From Massilia sp. YIM B02769 (lineage in GTDB: Bacteria; Pseudomonadota; Gammaproteobacteria; Burkholderiales; Burkholderiaceae_D): a stretch of DNA of 64,000 bases. Numbering within the stretch: the first letter of the stretch is position 1; each line of letters opens with the position of its first letter. Positions 1 to 7,955 of the stretch are shown here, piece after piece. The stretch spans positions 189,599 to 253,598 of the forward strand of contig NZ_JASNRC010000007.1 of assembly GCF_030411995.1 (NCBI RefSeq), in the 5' to 3' direction. The translations under genes were made by a program, and so were the position numbers. The notes under the pieces are model-generated. The model did not search any database and was not told the origin of the DNA. It saw only the letters and a list, made by a program, of their open reading frames with translations.

Positions 1-126
1 GGTCGTCGCGGCACCGAACGCCGCCCGGTCGTAGACGAGAATAATGTCGGCATACGCCGGCGTGGCTATCGATAGAACAAGCGCGGCAATGACTGCCGCA
101 CCAGCAAGAAAATGGTTGCGCTTCAT
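1..126 (-). CDS. Secreted protein, N-terminal part (possible PEP-CTERM type)
   Basis: Only the first 42 codons lie in the window; the gene runs off the left edge. They encode a classic signal peptide (positive MKRNH start, hydrophobic core, TPAYA cleavage site) followed by DIILVYDRAAFGAAT. That mature start resembles PEP-CTERM-anchored exported proteins of betaproteobacteria, where a 'Y-x-R-x-A-F' motif often follows cleavage; this assignment is inference. It is on the same strand as the next gene, about 150 bp away. No metal-binding motif is visible in the part present. Confidence 0.6.
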   Translation of the reverse strand, partial: MKRNHFLAGAAVIAALVLSIATPAYADIILVYDRAAFGAATT

Positions 127-277
127 ATAACCCCCCCATTGATTGTGAGTTTTCTTGGACGAACACGTTCGCGCCGGCGTACCAAAGCACGTCAGCCGTG
201 TGTTGTCGAGGTCATGGCGTGGTGGCGCGCCGCCGGGTTATGCATGGTCCATTTCAGGCAGGCGACGGCGCTGTCGC

Positions 278-616
278 TCAGGCCCGCGGAGGGGGATCGG
301 GAACAGCAGGGGTATGCGAGGAGAAACTTGTAATCGGCTTGGTCCAGTCCTGAAGCTCAGGGGCCGGTGATGCCAAGTCCGTTACGGCCGGCAGCGGGGC
401 GAACGGAACCATGAACTTTGCGCAGCATTGAGCAGTCGACGCGCAGCAGCATTCGTCACCATCGGACGCCTGGGCATCGCCCATCTCGGCGCATGCTTCT
501 GTCTGGGAGTGGTGTCCGACGTCAAGCATGGAGCAGGTGACTGCCGCGTTGGCGTACCCGTGGTACCCAACCATCAGACAAAGCAAATACATCACTAGTG
601 TGCGTAGCGCAGCCAT
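278..616 (-). CDS. Small secreted Cys/His-rich protein (CopL-like family)
   Basis: 112 residues with an N-terminal signal peptide and a mature part rich in Cys, His and Met, including a DECCCAS stretch and a second CC pair before a Pro-rich tail. The layout matches the other small secreted proteins in this window (at 1346, 14053, 27962, 47251), which look like copper/zinc-binding accessory proteins. The start codon sits 6 nt after a possible extended -10 (TGTTAGAGT, 623-631 on the minus strand). Unlike its relatives it has an AGAG that could serve as a ribosome site. Exact function is unknown; periplasmic metal binding is inferred from composition. Confidence 0.65.
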   Translation of the reverse strand: MAALRTLVMYLLCLMVGYHGYANAAVTCSMLDVGHHSQTEACAEMGDAQASDGDECCCASTAQCCAKFMVPFAPLPAVTDLASPAPELQDWTKPITSFSSHTPAVPDPPPRA

Positions 617-739
617 GCAAAAACTCTAACAGTACTGGGGAAGATGGCGTGCACGATACCGGCTGGAAATCGGTGCTCGTACGTTTCGGGAGCTGGGAAT
701 GCAGCGCAGCTGACCTGCCGCGCTGCCGGGACGAATTGC

Positions 740-1141
740 TTATTTTCCAGATGCCTGATGCTTGGCCAGCCAATCGTCGAGCTTCTTGATTTCCTTGGTC
801 TGATCGGAAACGATCTTCTTGGCCATCTGCTTGAGTTTCGCGTCCTTGCCCTTCTCGAGCTCAGCGCGGGCCATGTCGATACCGGCCTGGTGGTGCGAAC
901 GCATCATCATCGCGAAATCATGATCGTGGTCACCAGTCATCGGCATAGAGGACATCTTCTGGTGCATCTCGTCCATGGTCTTCATCATGTCGTGGCCGCC
1001 ACCGGCATGTTGTTGCGCCCCGGCGGCAGGAGCACTACCGTGCTGCGCGTGGCTATTTTGCGCGAGCGTATTTCCCGCAACGCCGAATACGAGCATGAGG
1101 CTGCCGGCTGCACAGACGATTCGTGACTGGATCTTTTTCAT
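740..1141 (-). CDS. DUF305 periplasmic metal-associated protein
   Basis: 133 residues. A signal peptide ends near TLAQNSHAQ. The mature domain has a His/Met-rich stretch (MMKTMDEMHQKM) and the DUF305 signature MMRSHHQAGIDMA, followed by a conserved helical end (KIVSDQTKEIKKLDDWL). DUF305 proteins are ferritin-like helical periplasmic proteins often found in copper islands (CopM-like). The start is the ATG preceded on its strand by GAGGAGTTTAAA, a good ribosome site. It is divergent from the next gene, with about 200 bp of shared upstream DNA. Function in metal binding is inferred from the family. Confidence 0.8.
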   Translation of the reverse strand: MKKIQSRIVCAAGSLMLVFGVAGNTLAQNSHAQHGSAPAAGAQQHAGGGHDMMKTMDEMHQKMSSMPMTGDHDHDFAMMMRSHHQAGIDMARAELEKGKDAKLKQMAKKIVSDQTKEIKKLDDWLAKHQASGK

Positions 1142-1326
1142 TTTAAACTCCTCTTCGTTGTCAAGATTCCGCGCAGCAGTTGCGCCACGCGTCCTGGCCC
1201 GATCATCGTCCCAGTCGGCCCGCCCCTGCTGTGCGGTACCACACGTTGAGACGACATGCAGGCCGACATGCCGGTCCGCTGGCTCACTTTGGCCAGGCTT
1301 AAAGCTGTTCGAAACAGAAAAAGGGA

Positions 1327-1335
1327 TGCTATACT
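1327..1335 (+). promoter_or_regulatory. Extended -10 promoter element just before a start codon
   Basis: TGCTATACT: an extended -10 (TG-n-TATACT), with the hexamer ending 10 nt before the ATG at 1346. No Shine-Dalgarno sequence lies between, so transcription would start within a few bases of the ATG. The same element precedes three other small secreted metal proteins here. Confidence 0.55.
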
Positions 1336-1345
1336 CATCCAATCT

Positions 1346-1762
1346 ATGAACCGTACGCTCACGACATTTCTGGTTTGGCTCCTGATGGCCGTGCTTCCGC
1401 TCCACGCGGTCGCCGCTGCCGCCAGCATGTCGTGCGTGCCAGCCAATCAGCCAGCGAAAGTGCTTGCCATGGCCGACCATGCGTCACACCTGACGCTGGA
1501 CGACGCGCATGCCCACCACGGCGGGCATGCGGCAGCAAAAGCGACTGCGGTTTCCGGCGACGATGGACATCATGCTGAGGCGAAAAAGACCGGCCACTCA
1601 TCGTGCAGCGCATGCTCGGCATTGTGTGCAGGAGCGGCTGCGCCTCCCTCATTTTCCCTTCCCCTTCCCGCTTTTGACGGGTCAGAGCCGGTGATCGTGC
1701 CTCGTGCCGATTTCGTAGCCGGTTTCATTCCCGACGGCCTCCAACGCCCTCCCCGGCAATAA
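1346..1762 (+). CDS. Small secreted Cys/His-rich protein (CopL-like family)
   Basis: 138 residues. A signal peptide (VWLLMAVLPLHAVAAAAS) precedes a His-rich middle (DDAHAHHGGHAA) and a Cys cluster SCSACSALCAG followed by APP. The C terminus (DGLQRPPRQ) matches the 'RIERPP' ending of paralogues at 14053 and 27962. A longer upstream in-frame start exists, but the ATG chosen puts the signal peptide at the N terminus and lies just after a strong -10. It heads the rightward set with the next periplasmic protein, a TolC-like lipoprotein and a multicopper oxidase. A role in periplasmic copper binding or sensing is inferred. Confidence 0.7.
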   Translation: MNRTLTTFLVWLLMAVLPLHAVAAAASMSCVPANQPAKVLAMADHASHLTLDDAHAHHGGHAAAKATAVSGDDGHHAEAKKTGHSSCSACSALCAGAAAPPSFSLPLPAFDGSEPVIVPRADFVAGFIPDGLQRPPRQ

Positions 1763-1869
1763 ATCCGCTTGATCGACCAGGACACCCGTCGGCGCCAGAT
1801 TGCCGCGACGGTCTGTCCTGAGCTCCGGTGCGCGCCTGCGCACCCTGTTACCGATTTTGAGGATTGACA

Positions 1870-2193
1870 ATGAAACTCAAGCTGTGGGTTGCCTTTGGCA
1901 CCCTGCTCGCTGCTGCGCTTGGAGCACAGGCCCAGCAGAACTCCCGTACGCCCGACCCGGCCGATCCATCCGTCCCCGTGCCGGCCACCGCTTACGCTTC
2001 GGCCATGAGCGGCTATACGCCGGCCATGAAAGACGGCGCGCCGTCACCCGACAAGTCCTGGCGCGCCGCCAACGATGCCGTGGGCGGCCAGAGTGCGCAT
2101 ACGGGTCACCAATCGCCTGCTCCCGCCGCCGCTGAGGCGCCGCGCCGTACCGAGCCCGCGGCGGCGTCCACCGAACACCACAAGCATCACTGA
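1870..2193 (+). CDS. Small periplasmic protein with His-rich C terminus
   Basis: 107 residues: a signal peptide ending ALGAQAQ, then a low-complexity Pro/Ala/Ser mature part with three Met residues and a metal-binding-type tail TEHHKHH. I chose the ATG over an in-frame TTG six bases upstream. It lies 14 bp before the TolC-like gene and almost certainly shares its transcript. No enzyme domain is visible; a periplasmic metal-buffer role is inferred from the tail and neighbours. Confidence 0.65.
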   Translation: MKLKLWVAFGTLLAAALGAQAQQNSRTPDPADPSVPVPATAYASAMSGYTPAMKDGAPSPDKSWRAANDAVGGQSAHTGHQSPAPAAAEAPRRTEPAAASTEHHKHH

Positions 2194-2207
2194 GGCGAGA
2201 TCGAATA

Positions 2208-3623
2208 ATGACAACGAAACAAATTGCGCCAGCCCTGCGCACGGTTGCGATCGCCGCCATCGCCCTTACGTTGAGCGGCTGCGCGACCTTCTCCAAGGAC
2301 GGTGGCCTGGACGCCGTTTCATCGATGACCACCGAGCGCATCGGCCAGGATATTCGCCTGCAGCGCCCGGCGAGTAGCGATGCCACCGCGCAGCCTGAAC
2401 TGGCTGAACTGTTGAAACAGCCGTTGTCCGCCGACGGCGCCGTGCGCGTGGCCTTACTCAACAACCAGGGCTTGCGCGCATCCCTGCTGGAGCTGGGCGT
2501 CGCCGAAGCGGACCTCGTGCAGGCAGGCCGCATGGCCAACCCGTCCTTCAGCTTCGGCCGGATGTCCGGCGGCGGCGAGACCGAGATCGAACGCAGCGTC
2601 ATGTTCGACCTGGTAGGTTTGCTCACCATCCCATTGCGCCGCGATATCGAGTCGCGCCGTTTCGAAGGCGCCAAGCTGGTTGCGGCGACCGATGCCGTAC
2701 GCCTGGCCGCTAACACGCGCAAGGCTTGGTTCAATGCAGTGGCGGCTGCGCAGTCGGCGAAGTATGCGGAGCAGGTGCGCGAGGCCGCGCAGGCAAGCGC
2801 CGAGCTCGCGACGCGCATGGCCAAGGTAGGCAACCTGAGTGCGCTGGACCAGGCGCGCGAGCAGGCCTTCTCCGCCGAGGCGACCGCCCAGCTCGCCCGT
2901 GCACGCCACAACGCCACCGCGGCACGCGAGCAGCTGACCCGGCTGTTGGGCGTATGGGGCACGAACGCCGCCTTCCAGCTCCCCGACCGGCTGCCCGAAC
3001 TGCCGGGTGCGCCGCGCGAACCGGCGAACATCGAGTCGCTCGCGATGCAGCAGCGCCTGGATGTCCAGCTGGCCAAACTGAACGCCCACGCGACGGCGCG
3101 CGCCCTTGGCCTGACGAAGGCGACGCGCTTCGTCAACGTGCTCGACGCCGGCTACGTCAACTCGAGCAAATCCGGCTCTCCGCGCGAGAACGGCTACGAG
3201 ATCGAGCTTGCGCTGCCGCTCTTCGACTGGGGCGGCGCGCGCACGGCAAAGGCCGAGGCGCTCTACATGCAAGCCGTCCAGCGCACGGCCGATACCGCCA
3301 TCACGGCCCGCTCCCAGGTGCGCGAAGCCTATTCGGCCTACCGCACGAGCTACGACGTGGCGCGGCACTACCGGGACGAGATCGTGCCGCTCCGGAAAAA
3401 GATATCGGAAGAGACCCTGCTGCGCTACAACGGCATGCTCATGAGCGTGTTCGAACTGCTGGCCGACGCCCGTGCACAAATCAACGGCGTGAATGCCGCC
3501 ATCGAGGCACAGCGCGACTACTGGATTGCCGACACCGACCTGCAGGCCGCCATCAATGGTTCCGGCGGCTCGACGCTCAGCCTGGCTGGCGCCGCCGCTC
3601 CCGAGGCGGCCGCCGAACATTAA
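2208..3623 (+). CDS. TolC-family outer-membrane lipoprotein
   Basis: 471 residues. A lipobox (LTLSGC) gives an acylated Cys at about residue 25. The remainder is the two-repeat helical TolC/OEP fold, with long Ala/Gln/Arg helices and the typical 'ALPLFDWGGART' segment before the second helical hairpin. No RND pump or membrane-fusion gene is adjacent. It sits instead 18 bp upstream of a multicopper oxidase, an arrangement seen in some copper islands, so its partner transporter may be encoded elsewhere. It is likely to act as an outer-membrane channel in copper tolerance; the partner is not known from this sequence. Confidence 0.8.
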   Translation: MTTKQIAPALRTVAIAAIALTLSGCATFSKDGGLDAVSSMTTERIGQDIRLQRPASSDATAQPELAELLKQPLSADGAVRVALLNNQGLRASLLELGVAEADLVQAGRMANPSFSFGRMSGGGETEIERSVMFDLVGLLTIPLRRDIESRRFEGAKLVAATDAVRLAANTRKAWFNAVAAAQSAKYAEQVREAAQASAELATRMAKVGNLSALDQAREQAFSAEATAQLARARHNATAAREQLTRLLGVWGTNAAFQLPDRLPELPGAPREPANIESLAMQQRLDVQLAKLNAHATARALGLTKATRFVNVLDAGYVNSSKSGSPRENGYEIELALPLFDWGGARTAKAEALYMQAVQRTADTAITARSQVREAYSAYRTSYDVARHYRDEIVPLRKKISEETLLRYNGMLMSVFELLADARAQINGVNAAIEAQRDYWIADTDLQAAINGSGGSTLSLAGAAAPEAAAEH

Positions 3624-3641
3624 TCAAGGATTGAATAAATA

Positions 3642-5033
3642 ATGAGTTCTCGTCGAAATTTTTTCACCGGTGCCGCAGCGCTGGTCGGCGCCGGTCTGGT
3701 GAGCCGAGCCGGCGCCGCCACGCTGCCCGAAGCGCCCGTCATGACCAGCGCGGCCACCCAGCCGCCGCCTCCGCCACCAAATGGTCGACCCTACAATCCG
3801 GTCGTCACCCTGAACGGCTGGTCGCTTCCCTGGCGCATGAACAACGGGGTCAAGGAGTTCCACCTGATCGCCGAGCCGGTCGTGCGCGAGATCGCACCGG
3901 GCATGAAGGCGAACTTGTGGGGCTACAACGGCCAGAGCCCGGGGCCGACAATTGAGGTGGTCGAGGGCGACCGCGTGCGCATTTTCGTCACCAACCGCCT
4001 GCCCGAGCAAACCAGCATCCACTGGCACGGCCAGCGCCTGCCGAACGGCATGGACGGCGTCACCGGCCTGAACCAGCCGGGCATCCAGCCCGGCAAGACC
4101 TTCGTGTACGAGTTCGTCGCCCGGCGTCCCGGCACCTTCATGTACCACCCGCATGCGGACGAGATGGTGCAGATGGCGATGGGCATGATGGGCTTCTGGG
4201 TCACGCATCCGAAGAACCCGGCGCAGCATGCCGTGGACCGCGACTTCGTGTTCCTGTTGAACGCATATGACATCGAGCCGGGCAGCTACACGCCGCGGGT
4301 CAACGAGATGACCGACTTTAATCTCTGGACGATCAACAGCCGCGCGTTCCCGGGCGTCGACTCGATGAACGTGCGCCAGGGCGACCGCGTACGCATCCGC
4401 GCGGGCAACCTGACGATGACGAACCACCCGATCCACCTGCACGGCCACGAATTCGAGGTCACCGGCACCGACGGCGGCTGGACGCGTCCGGAGTCGCGCT
4501 GGCCCGAAGTGACAACCGACGTCGCGGTCGGCCAGATGCGCGCGATCGAGTTCGTCGCCGACGAGCCGGGCGACTGGGCCTTCCACTGCCACAAATCGCA
4601 CCACACGATGAACGCGATGGGACACGACGTGCCGAACATGATCGGCGTCGACCACCGCGGCGTCGCCGAGAAGATCACCAAGCTTGTCCCGGACTACATG
4701 GTGATGGGAGAGAAAGGCGGCTCGATGGGCGAAATGGAAATGCCGATTCCGGACAACACGCTGCCGATGATGACCGGACTGGGCCCCTTCGGCGGCGTCG
4801 AGATGGGCGGCATGTTCACCGTGCTGAAAGTACGCAAGGACCAGAAGCGCGGCGACTACAGCAACCCAGGTTGGTACAAGCACCCGGCCGGCACTGTGGC
4901 CTACGAATGGAAGGGCGAGGCCCCCGCAGCCATTCGCAGCCAACAGGCAGGCGGCCAGGCGATGCCCGCAGCAAAGCGGCCGGAGGTCGAAGTGACGGTC
5001 CGTAAACCTCAGGGCCACCAGGGCCACTACTGA
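3642..5033 (+). CDS. Tat-exported multicopper oxidase
   Basis: 463 residues with a twin-arginine signal (SSRRNFFTGA). Copper-site motifs appear in order: SIHWHG, MYHPHADE, NHPIHLHGHEF and the HCHKSHHTMNAM cluster, giving type 1, 2 and 3 ligands with Met as axial ligand. The second motif is HPH where CopA-type enzymes have HSH. It is shorter than the CopA-type oxidase at 11965 and lacks that protein's long Met/His insert. The C-terminal part has a Met-rich loop (MGEMEM, MGGM). Likely a periplasmic Cu(I) oxidase. It lies between the TolC-like lipoprotein and a DUF411 protein in one apparent operon. Confidence 0.88.
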   Translation: MSSRRNFFTGAAALVGAGLVSRAGAATLPEAPVMTSAATQPPPPPPNGRPYNPVVTLNGWSLPWRMNNGVKEFHLIAEPVVREIAPGMKANLWGYNGQSPGPTIEVVEGDRVRIFVTNRLPEQTSIHWHGQRLPNGMDGVTGLNQPGIQPGKTFVYEFVARRPGTFMYHPHADEMVQMAMGMMGFWVTHPKNPAQHAVDRDFVFLLNAYDIEPGSYTPRVNEMTDFNLWTINSRAFPGVDSMNVRQGDRVRIRAGNLTMTNHPIHLHGHEFEVTGTDGGWTRPESRWPEVTTDVAVGQMRAIEFVADEPGDWAFHCHKSHHTMNAMGHDVPNMIGVDHRGVAEKITKLVPDYMVMGEKGGSMGEMEMPIPDNTLPMMTGLGPFGGVEMGGMFTVLKVRKDQKRGDYSNPGWYKHPAGTVAYEWKGEAPAAIRSQQAGGQAMPAAKRPEVEVTVRKPQGHQGHY

Positions 5034-5056
5034 CACCAGAGAAGGAGAAGCACACG

Positions 5057-5500
5057 ATGATCAATAGACTCGTTTCAGGCGCAGCCCTCGCTGCCGCCCT
5101 GTCCGTGCCGGTACTGGCGGTCGCAGCCGCCCCGGTGATCGACGTCTACAAAAGCGAATCCTGCGGCTGCTGCGCGGGCTGGGTCGACCACCTGAAGGCC
5201 AATGGCTTCACGCCCCGCGTGGCGAACGTTGCCAATCCGTCGGACTACCGCGAACGTGGCGGCATTCCCAACGCGCTCGGGTCCTGCCATACCGCGATGA
5301 TCCAGGGCTACGCGATCGAAGGCCACGTGCCGGCGGCCGACATCAAGCGGCTGCTTGCACAAAAACCGAAGGCCAAGGGACTGGCCGTGCCCGCCATGCC
5401 GCTCGGCTCGCCCGGCATGGAAGGCCCGCGCAAGGATCCGTACGACGTCCTGCTCGTGCAGGCCAATGGCAAGACCGCTGTTTTCAAGCACTACAACTGA
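5057..5500 (+). CDS. DUF411 (CopG-like) periplasmic protein
   Basis: 147 residues: signal peptide, then a thioredoxin-like DUF411 domain. It carries the family motif SCGCCAGWVDHL near residues 35-45 and later GSCHTA, the conserved Cys/His set proposed to bind copper. The C-terminal part (PYDVLLVQANGKTAVF) is typical of the family. The ribosome site GAAGGAGAAG lies just upstream. DUF411 proteins (CopG in some literature) recur in copper-resistance loci; here it follows the oxidase by 23 bp. Confidence 0.85.
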   Translation: MINRLVSGAALAAALSVPVLAVAAAPVIDVYKSESCGCCAGWVDHLKANGFTPRVANVANPSDYRERGGIPNALGSCHTAMIQGYAIEGHVPAADIKRLLAQKPKAKGLAVPAMPLGSPGMEGPRKDPYDVLLVQANGKTAVFKHYN

Positions 5501-5522
5501 CACACATAACTGGAGAACCACA

Positions 5523-5879
5523 ATGAACGCACTCCCGAAACTGACCCTGTCCATCGTGATGGCCGCCGCAAGCACGGTAGCCCTGGCCCAGGAAAGCACC
5601 CACGCCGGACACGGCTCGCATGGCGCCCACGCCGGCCATGCAGCATCCGCGCCGGCCGAGCTGATCGAGGGCGAAGTAAAAAAGATCGACCAGGATGCCG
5701 AGAAAATCACGCTCCGTCACGGTGAAATCAAGAACCTCAACATGCCCGCGATGACGATGGTCCTGCGAGTCAAGGATCCGGCAATGCTCACGCAGGTCAA
5801 GGTCGGTGACAAGGTCAGGTTCGCTGCCGACCGCGCCAACGGTGCCGTGACCATCGTCCAGCTGGAAAAAGCACAGTAA
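5523..5879 (+). CDS. cusF: CusF-like periplasmic copper-binding protein (cassette 1)
   Basis: 118 residues. The signal peptide ends VALAQ; then comes a His-rich linker (HAGHGSHGAHAGHA) and a single CusF/CopF OB-fold domain. The domain has the family pattern 'GEVKKID...ITLRHGEI' and NLNMPAMTMV, where the two Met residues and the His supply Cu(I)/Ag(I) ligands. The start follows the ribosome site GGAGAACCACA. It leads a CusF-CopC-CopD-SnoaL cassette that is repeated at 20359-22437. Confidence 0.88.
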   Translation: MNALPKLTLSIVMAAASTVALAQESTHAGHGSHGAHAGHAASAPAELIEGEVKKIDQDAEKITLRHGEIKNLNMPAMTMVLRVKDPAMLTQVKVGDKVRFAADRANGAVTIVQLEKAQ

Positions 5880-5941
5880 TCAAGCGCTTGTCCGTCCATC
5901 ACGTCCCCGCGCTGGCACAGGCGGGGCAACAAGGAGAACAT

Positions 5942-6307
5942 ATGAGCATCAAGAATCTGCTTGTCGCCGCAGGTGCGGCTATCGCCACCGTTGCTGCCCC
6001 TGCTGCGCTGGCCCATGCCAAGCTGTTGGGCTCGCAACCCGCGGCCGACAGCGTCGTCAGCCCGGCACCAGCGCAAGTGCGCCTGCGATTTAACGAGCCC
6101 CTCGAACTGCCCTTCAGCAAGGTCAAGCTGGTCGACGAGAAAGGCGCAGTGGTCGAGGCAGCGAAGGTGGCCGCGGATCCGGCCGACGCCAAAGCCCTGA
6201 TCGCCACCACGCCAGGCTTGCACGCCGGAGTCTATCGTGTGCAGTGGACCACGGTTACGCGCGATGGCCATAAGGTCAAGGGCGAATTTTCGTTCCGGGT
6301 GAAATAA
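5942..6307 (+). CDS. copC: CopC periplasmic copper-binding protein (cassette 1)
   Basis: 121 residues. Signal cleavage after PAALA leaves HAKL at the mature N terminus, the histidine brace that binds Cu(II) in CopC. The fold ends with VTRDGHKVKGEFSFRVK, where the DGH motif supplies the other conserved ligands. There is no Met-rich Cu(I) loop, so it looks like the Cu(II)-only class. The ribosome site AAGGAGAACAT directly precedes the ATG. Its stop codon is immediately followed by the GTG start of copD. Confidence 0.9.
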   Translation: MSIKNLLVAAGAAIATVAAPAALAHAKLLGSQPAADSVVSPAPAQVRLRFNEPLELPFSKVKLVDEKGAVVEAAKVAADPADAKALIATTPGLHAGVYRVQWTTVTRDGHKVKGEFSFRVK

Positions 6308-7249
6308 GTGGAGGCGGATCTCGTTCTGGCCCAGCGCGCCGTTACAGTGATCCTGAACCTGTCGCTCGTCGTACTCGTCGGCACCAGCGCAGCGATGTTC
6401 TGGCTGCGCACCAGGGCGTCGCCATGGGCGGCCTCCGCCCTTCCGCGGTTGTGCACCGCGCTGCTGACAGCCAGCGGCACGGCGATCCTGGCCTACCTGG
6501 CCATCCTGTGGGTCGAAGCGGCATCGATGGCCGAGGTTCCCTTGCCCGAGGCGCTGCCTGCGGTGCGATCCGTCCTCACCGGCACGCACTTCGGATTGGC
6601 CTGGCTGATCGGTGCGGTTGCGCTCCTCGCGACGGCAGTGGTCTCGGCTACGCCACTGCGCATCCAGTCGCGCTTGCCGGCATCCGTCGTCCGCATCGTA
6701 GCAATCGGCGTGCTCCTCTACAGCCGCAGCATGGCCAGCCACGCCGGCGCCGGCGGCGACTTCACCTGGTCCGTCGCCGTCGACTGGGTGCACCTGGTCT
6801 TGATCAGCATCTGGGTAGGCGAAGTGATCGTCGCGGGCCTGATCAGCTTGCGGCAGCTGCCCGCGAATACCGCCGAGAGCCGCTCCGATTGCGCGGCTTA
6901 CATCGAGGCGCTTTCAGGCAGCGCAACCGTCGCTCTGGTCGGCATTTTCGTGACAGGGGCGATCAGCACGTGGCGCGTGCTGGAGGTTCCTGAAAATCTG
7001 CTCGGCAACCCGTACGGGACGACCCTGATCATCAAGGTCGGTCTCGTTCTGGCCGCAGCAGCGCTTGGCGGCATCAACCGGTTCGTTGTCATGCCATCTC
7101 TGCTGCGGGCGCTGACTCAGACGAGCGATGCGGCACGCGAAGCAAGCGGCCGTTTTGCGCGCATCCTCCAGGTTGAGGCGATTCTCCTGATCGCTGTGCT
7201 CCTTGCCGCGGCCATCCTGACCTCGACGTCGCCACCGATGGCGTCCTGA
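6308..7249 (+). CDS. copD: CopD inner-membrane copper protein (cassette 1)
   Basis: 313 residues with about eight transmembrane helices in the usual CopD layout. Markers include LWVEAASMAEVPL, the conserved 'SHAGAGGDF..VAVDWVHL' segment, GNPYGTTLI and GGINRF. It starts with GTG directly abutting the copC stop, implying translational coupling. CopD is thought to move copper across the inner membrane with CopC; direction and mechanism are not settled. Paralogue at 21174. Confidence 0.87.
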   Translation: MEADLVLAQRAVTVILNLSLVVLVGTSAAMFWLRTRASPWAASALPRLCTALLTASGTAILAYLAILWVEAASMAEVPLPEALPAVRSVLTGTHFGLAWLIGAVALLATAVVSATPLRIQSRLPASVVRIVAIGVLLYSRSMASHAGAGGDFTWSVAVDWVHLVLISIWVGEVIVAGLISLRQLPANTAESRSDCAAYIEALSGSATVALVGIFVTGAISTWRVLEVPENLLGNPYGTTLIIKVGLVLAAAALGGINRFVVMPSLLRALTQTSDAAREASGRFARILQVEAILLIAVLLAAAILTSTSPPMAS

Positions 7250-7275
7250 ACAAAAACCAATTAGAAGGAGAAAAC

Positions 7276-7719
7276 ATGTTCAAAAAATCCCTGGCACTTG
7301 CCGCCCTCGCTACCGCGCTGCTTGGCGTGCACGCAAGCGGCTCTGCCGCATCGCCGACAGACGCCGTTGCCGCTTTCCACCACGCACTCACCACCGGCGA
7401 CAAGGACAAGGCCCTTTTGCTCCTGTCGCCGGAGATCGCCATCTACGAAGCAGGATACGTCGAGCGCTCGCGCGACGAATATGCCAGCCACCACCTGGGC
7501 GGCGATATGGAGTTCGCGAAGACCGCTACGCGCAAGGTTCTCAAGCAGTCGGAACGTGTCGACGGTAACACCGCCGTGGTCTGGGCCGAGACCGAAACGA
7601 CGGGTACATCGCGTGGCAAGCCGTTGCATGTCTTCGGTACCGAAACGGCCGTCCTCGAAAAAAAGGCTGGCGACTGGGCGATCGTTCACATTCACTGGTC
7701 CTCTCGCAAAGCCAAGTAA
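7276..7719 (+). CDS. SnoaL/DUF4440-like secreted protein
   Basis: 147 residues. A signal peptide (LALAALATALLGVHA) is followed by an NTF2-like alpha+beta domain: PTDAVAAFHHAL, EIAIYEAGYVERSRDEYASHHL, and a terminal DWAIVHIHWSSRK. Proteins of this type sit next to copper genes in many proteobacteria, but their ligand is unknown. The AGAAGGAGAAAAC ribosome site is strong. A broken second copy lies at 22144-22437 after the second CopC-CopD pair. It is the last gene before a clear terminator. Confidence 0.82.
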   Translation: MFKKSLALAALATALLGVHASGSAASPTDAVAAFHHALTTGDKDKALLLLSPEIAIYEAGYVERSRDEYASHHLGGDMEFAKTATRKVLKQSERVDGNTAVVWAETETTGTSRGKPLHVFGTETAVLEKKAGDWAIVHIHWSSRKAK

Positions 7720-7759
7720 GTCCTTCACGCAGCAATAGATTTGAAGTTTTTTGCTGCCG

Positions 7760-7788
7760 TTGGCGGCCGGCAGGGCCGCCAATTTTCT
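7760..7788 (+). terminator. Rho-independent terminator
   Basis: Perfect 8-bp stem (TTGGCGGC / GCCGCCAA) with a 7-nt loop followed by TTTTCT. It ends the copper cassette transcript about 40 bp after the SnoaL-like gene. Confidence 0.8.
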
Positions 7789-7955
7789 GCCGTTCTGGCA
7801 CTCATGAGGTACTTGTTGGTGCTGAGCTATATGCCCACTTTGCGCATCACTGCGATGGGCCGGATTTTGGTTGGGAGTCAGCGCCGCTTATCCGTTTCTC
7901 AGTCACTTTCCAAGCTACAATAATTGCGCACTTCTTCCAACTCTTGAGGACACAG

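Noticed and set aside
3624-5036. Long leftward reading frame (about 470 codons) across the multicopper oxidase
   Set aside because: Antisense shadow of a GC-rich gene: the rightward frame has all copper-site motifs and a Tat signal, while the leftward one is rich in His/Arg/Val without domains.
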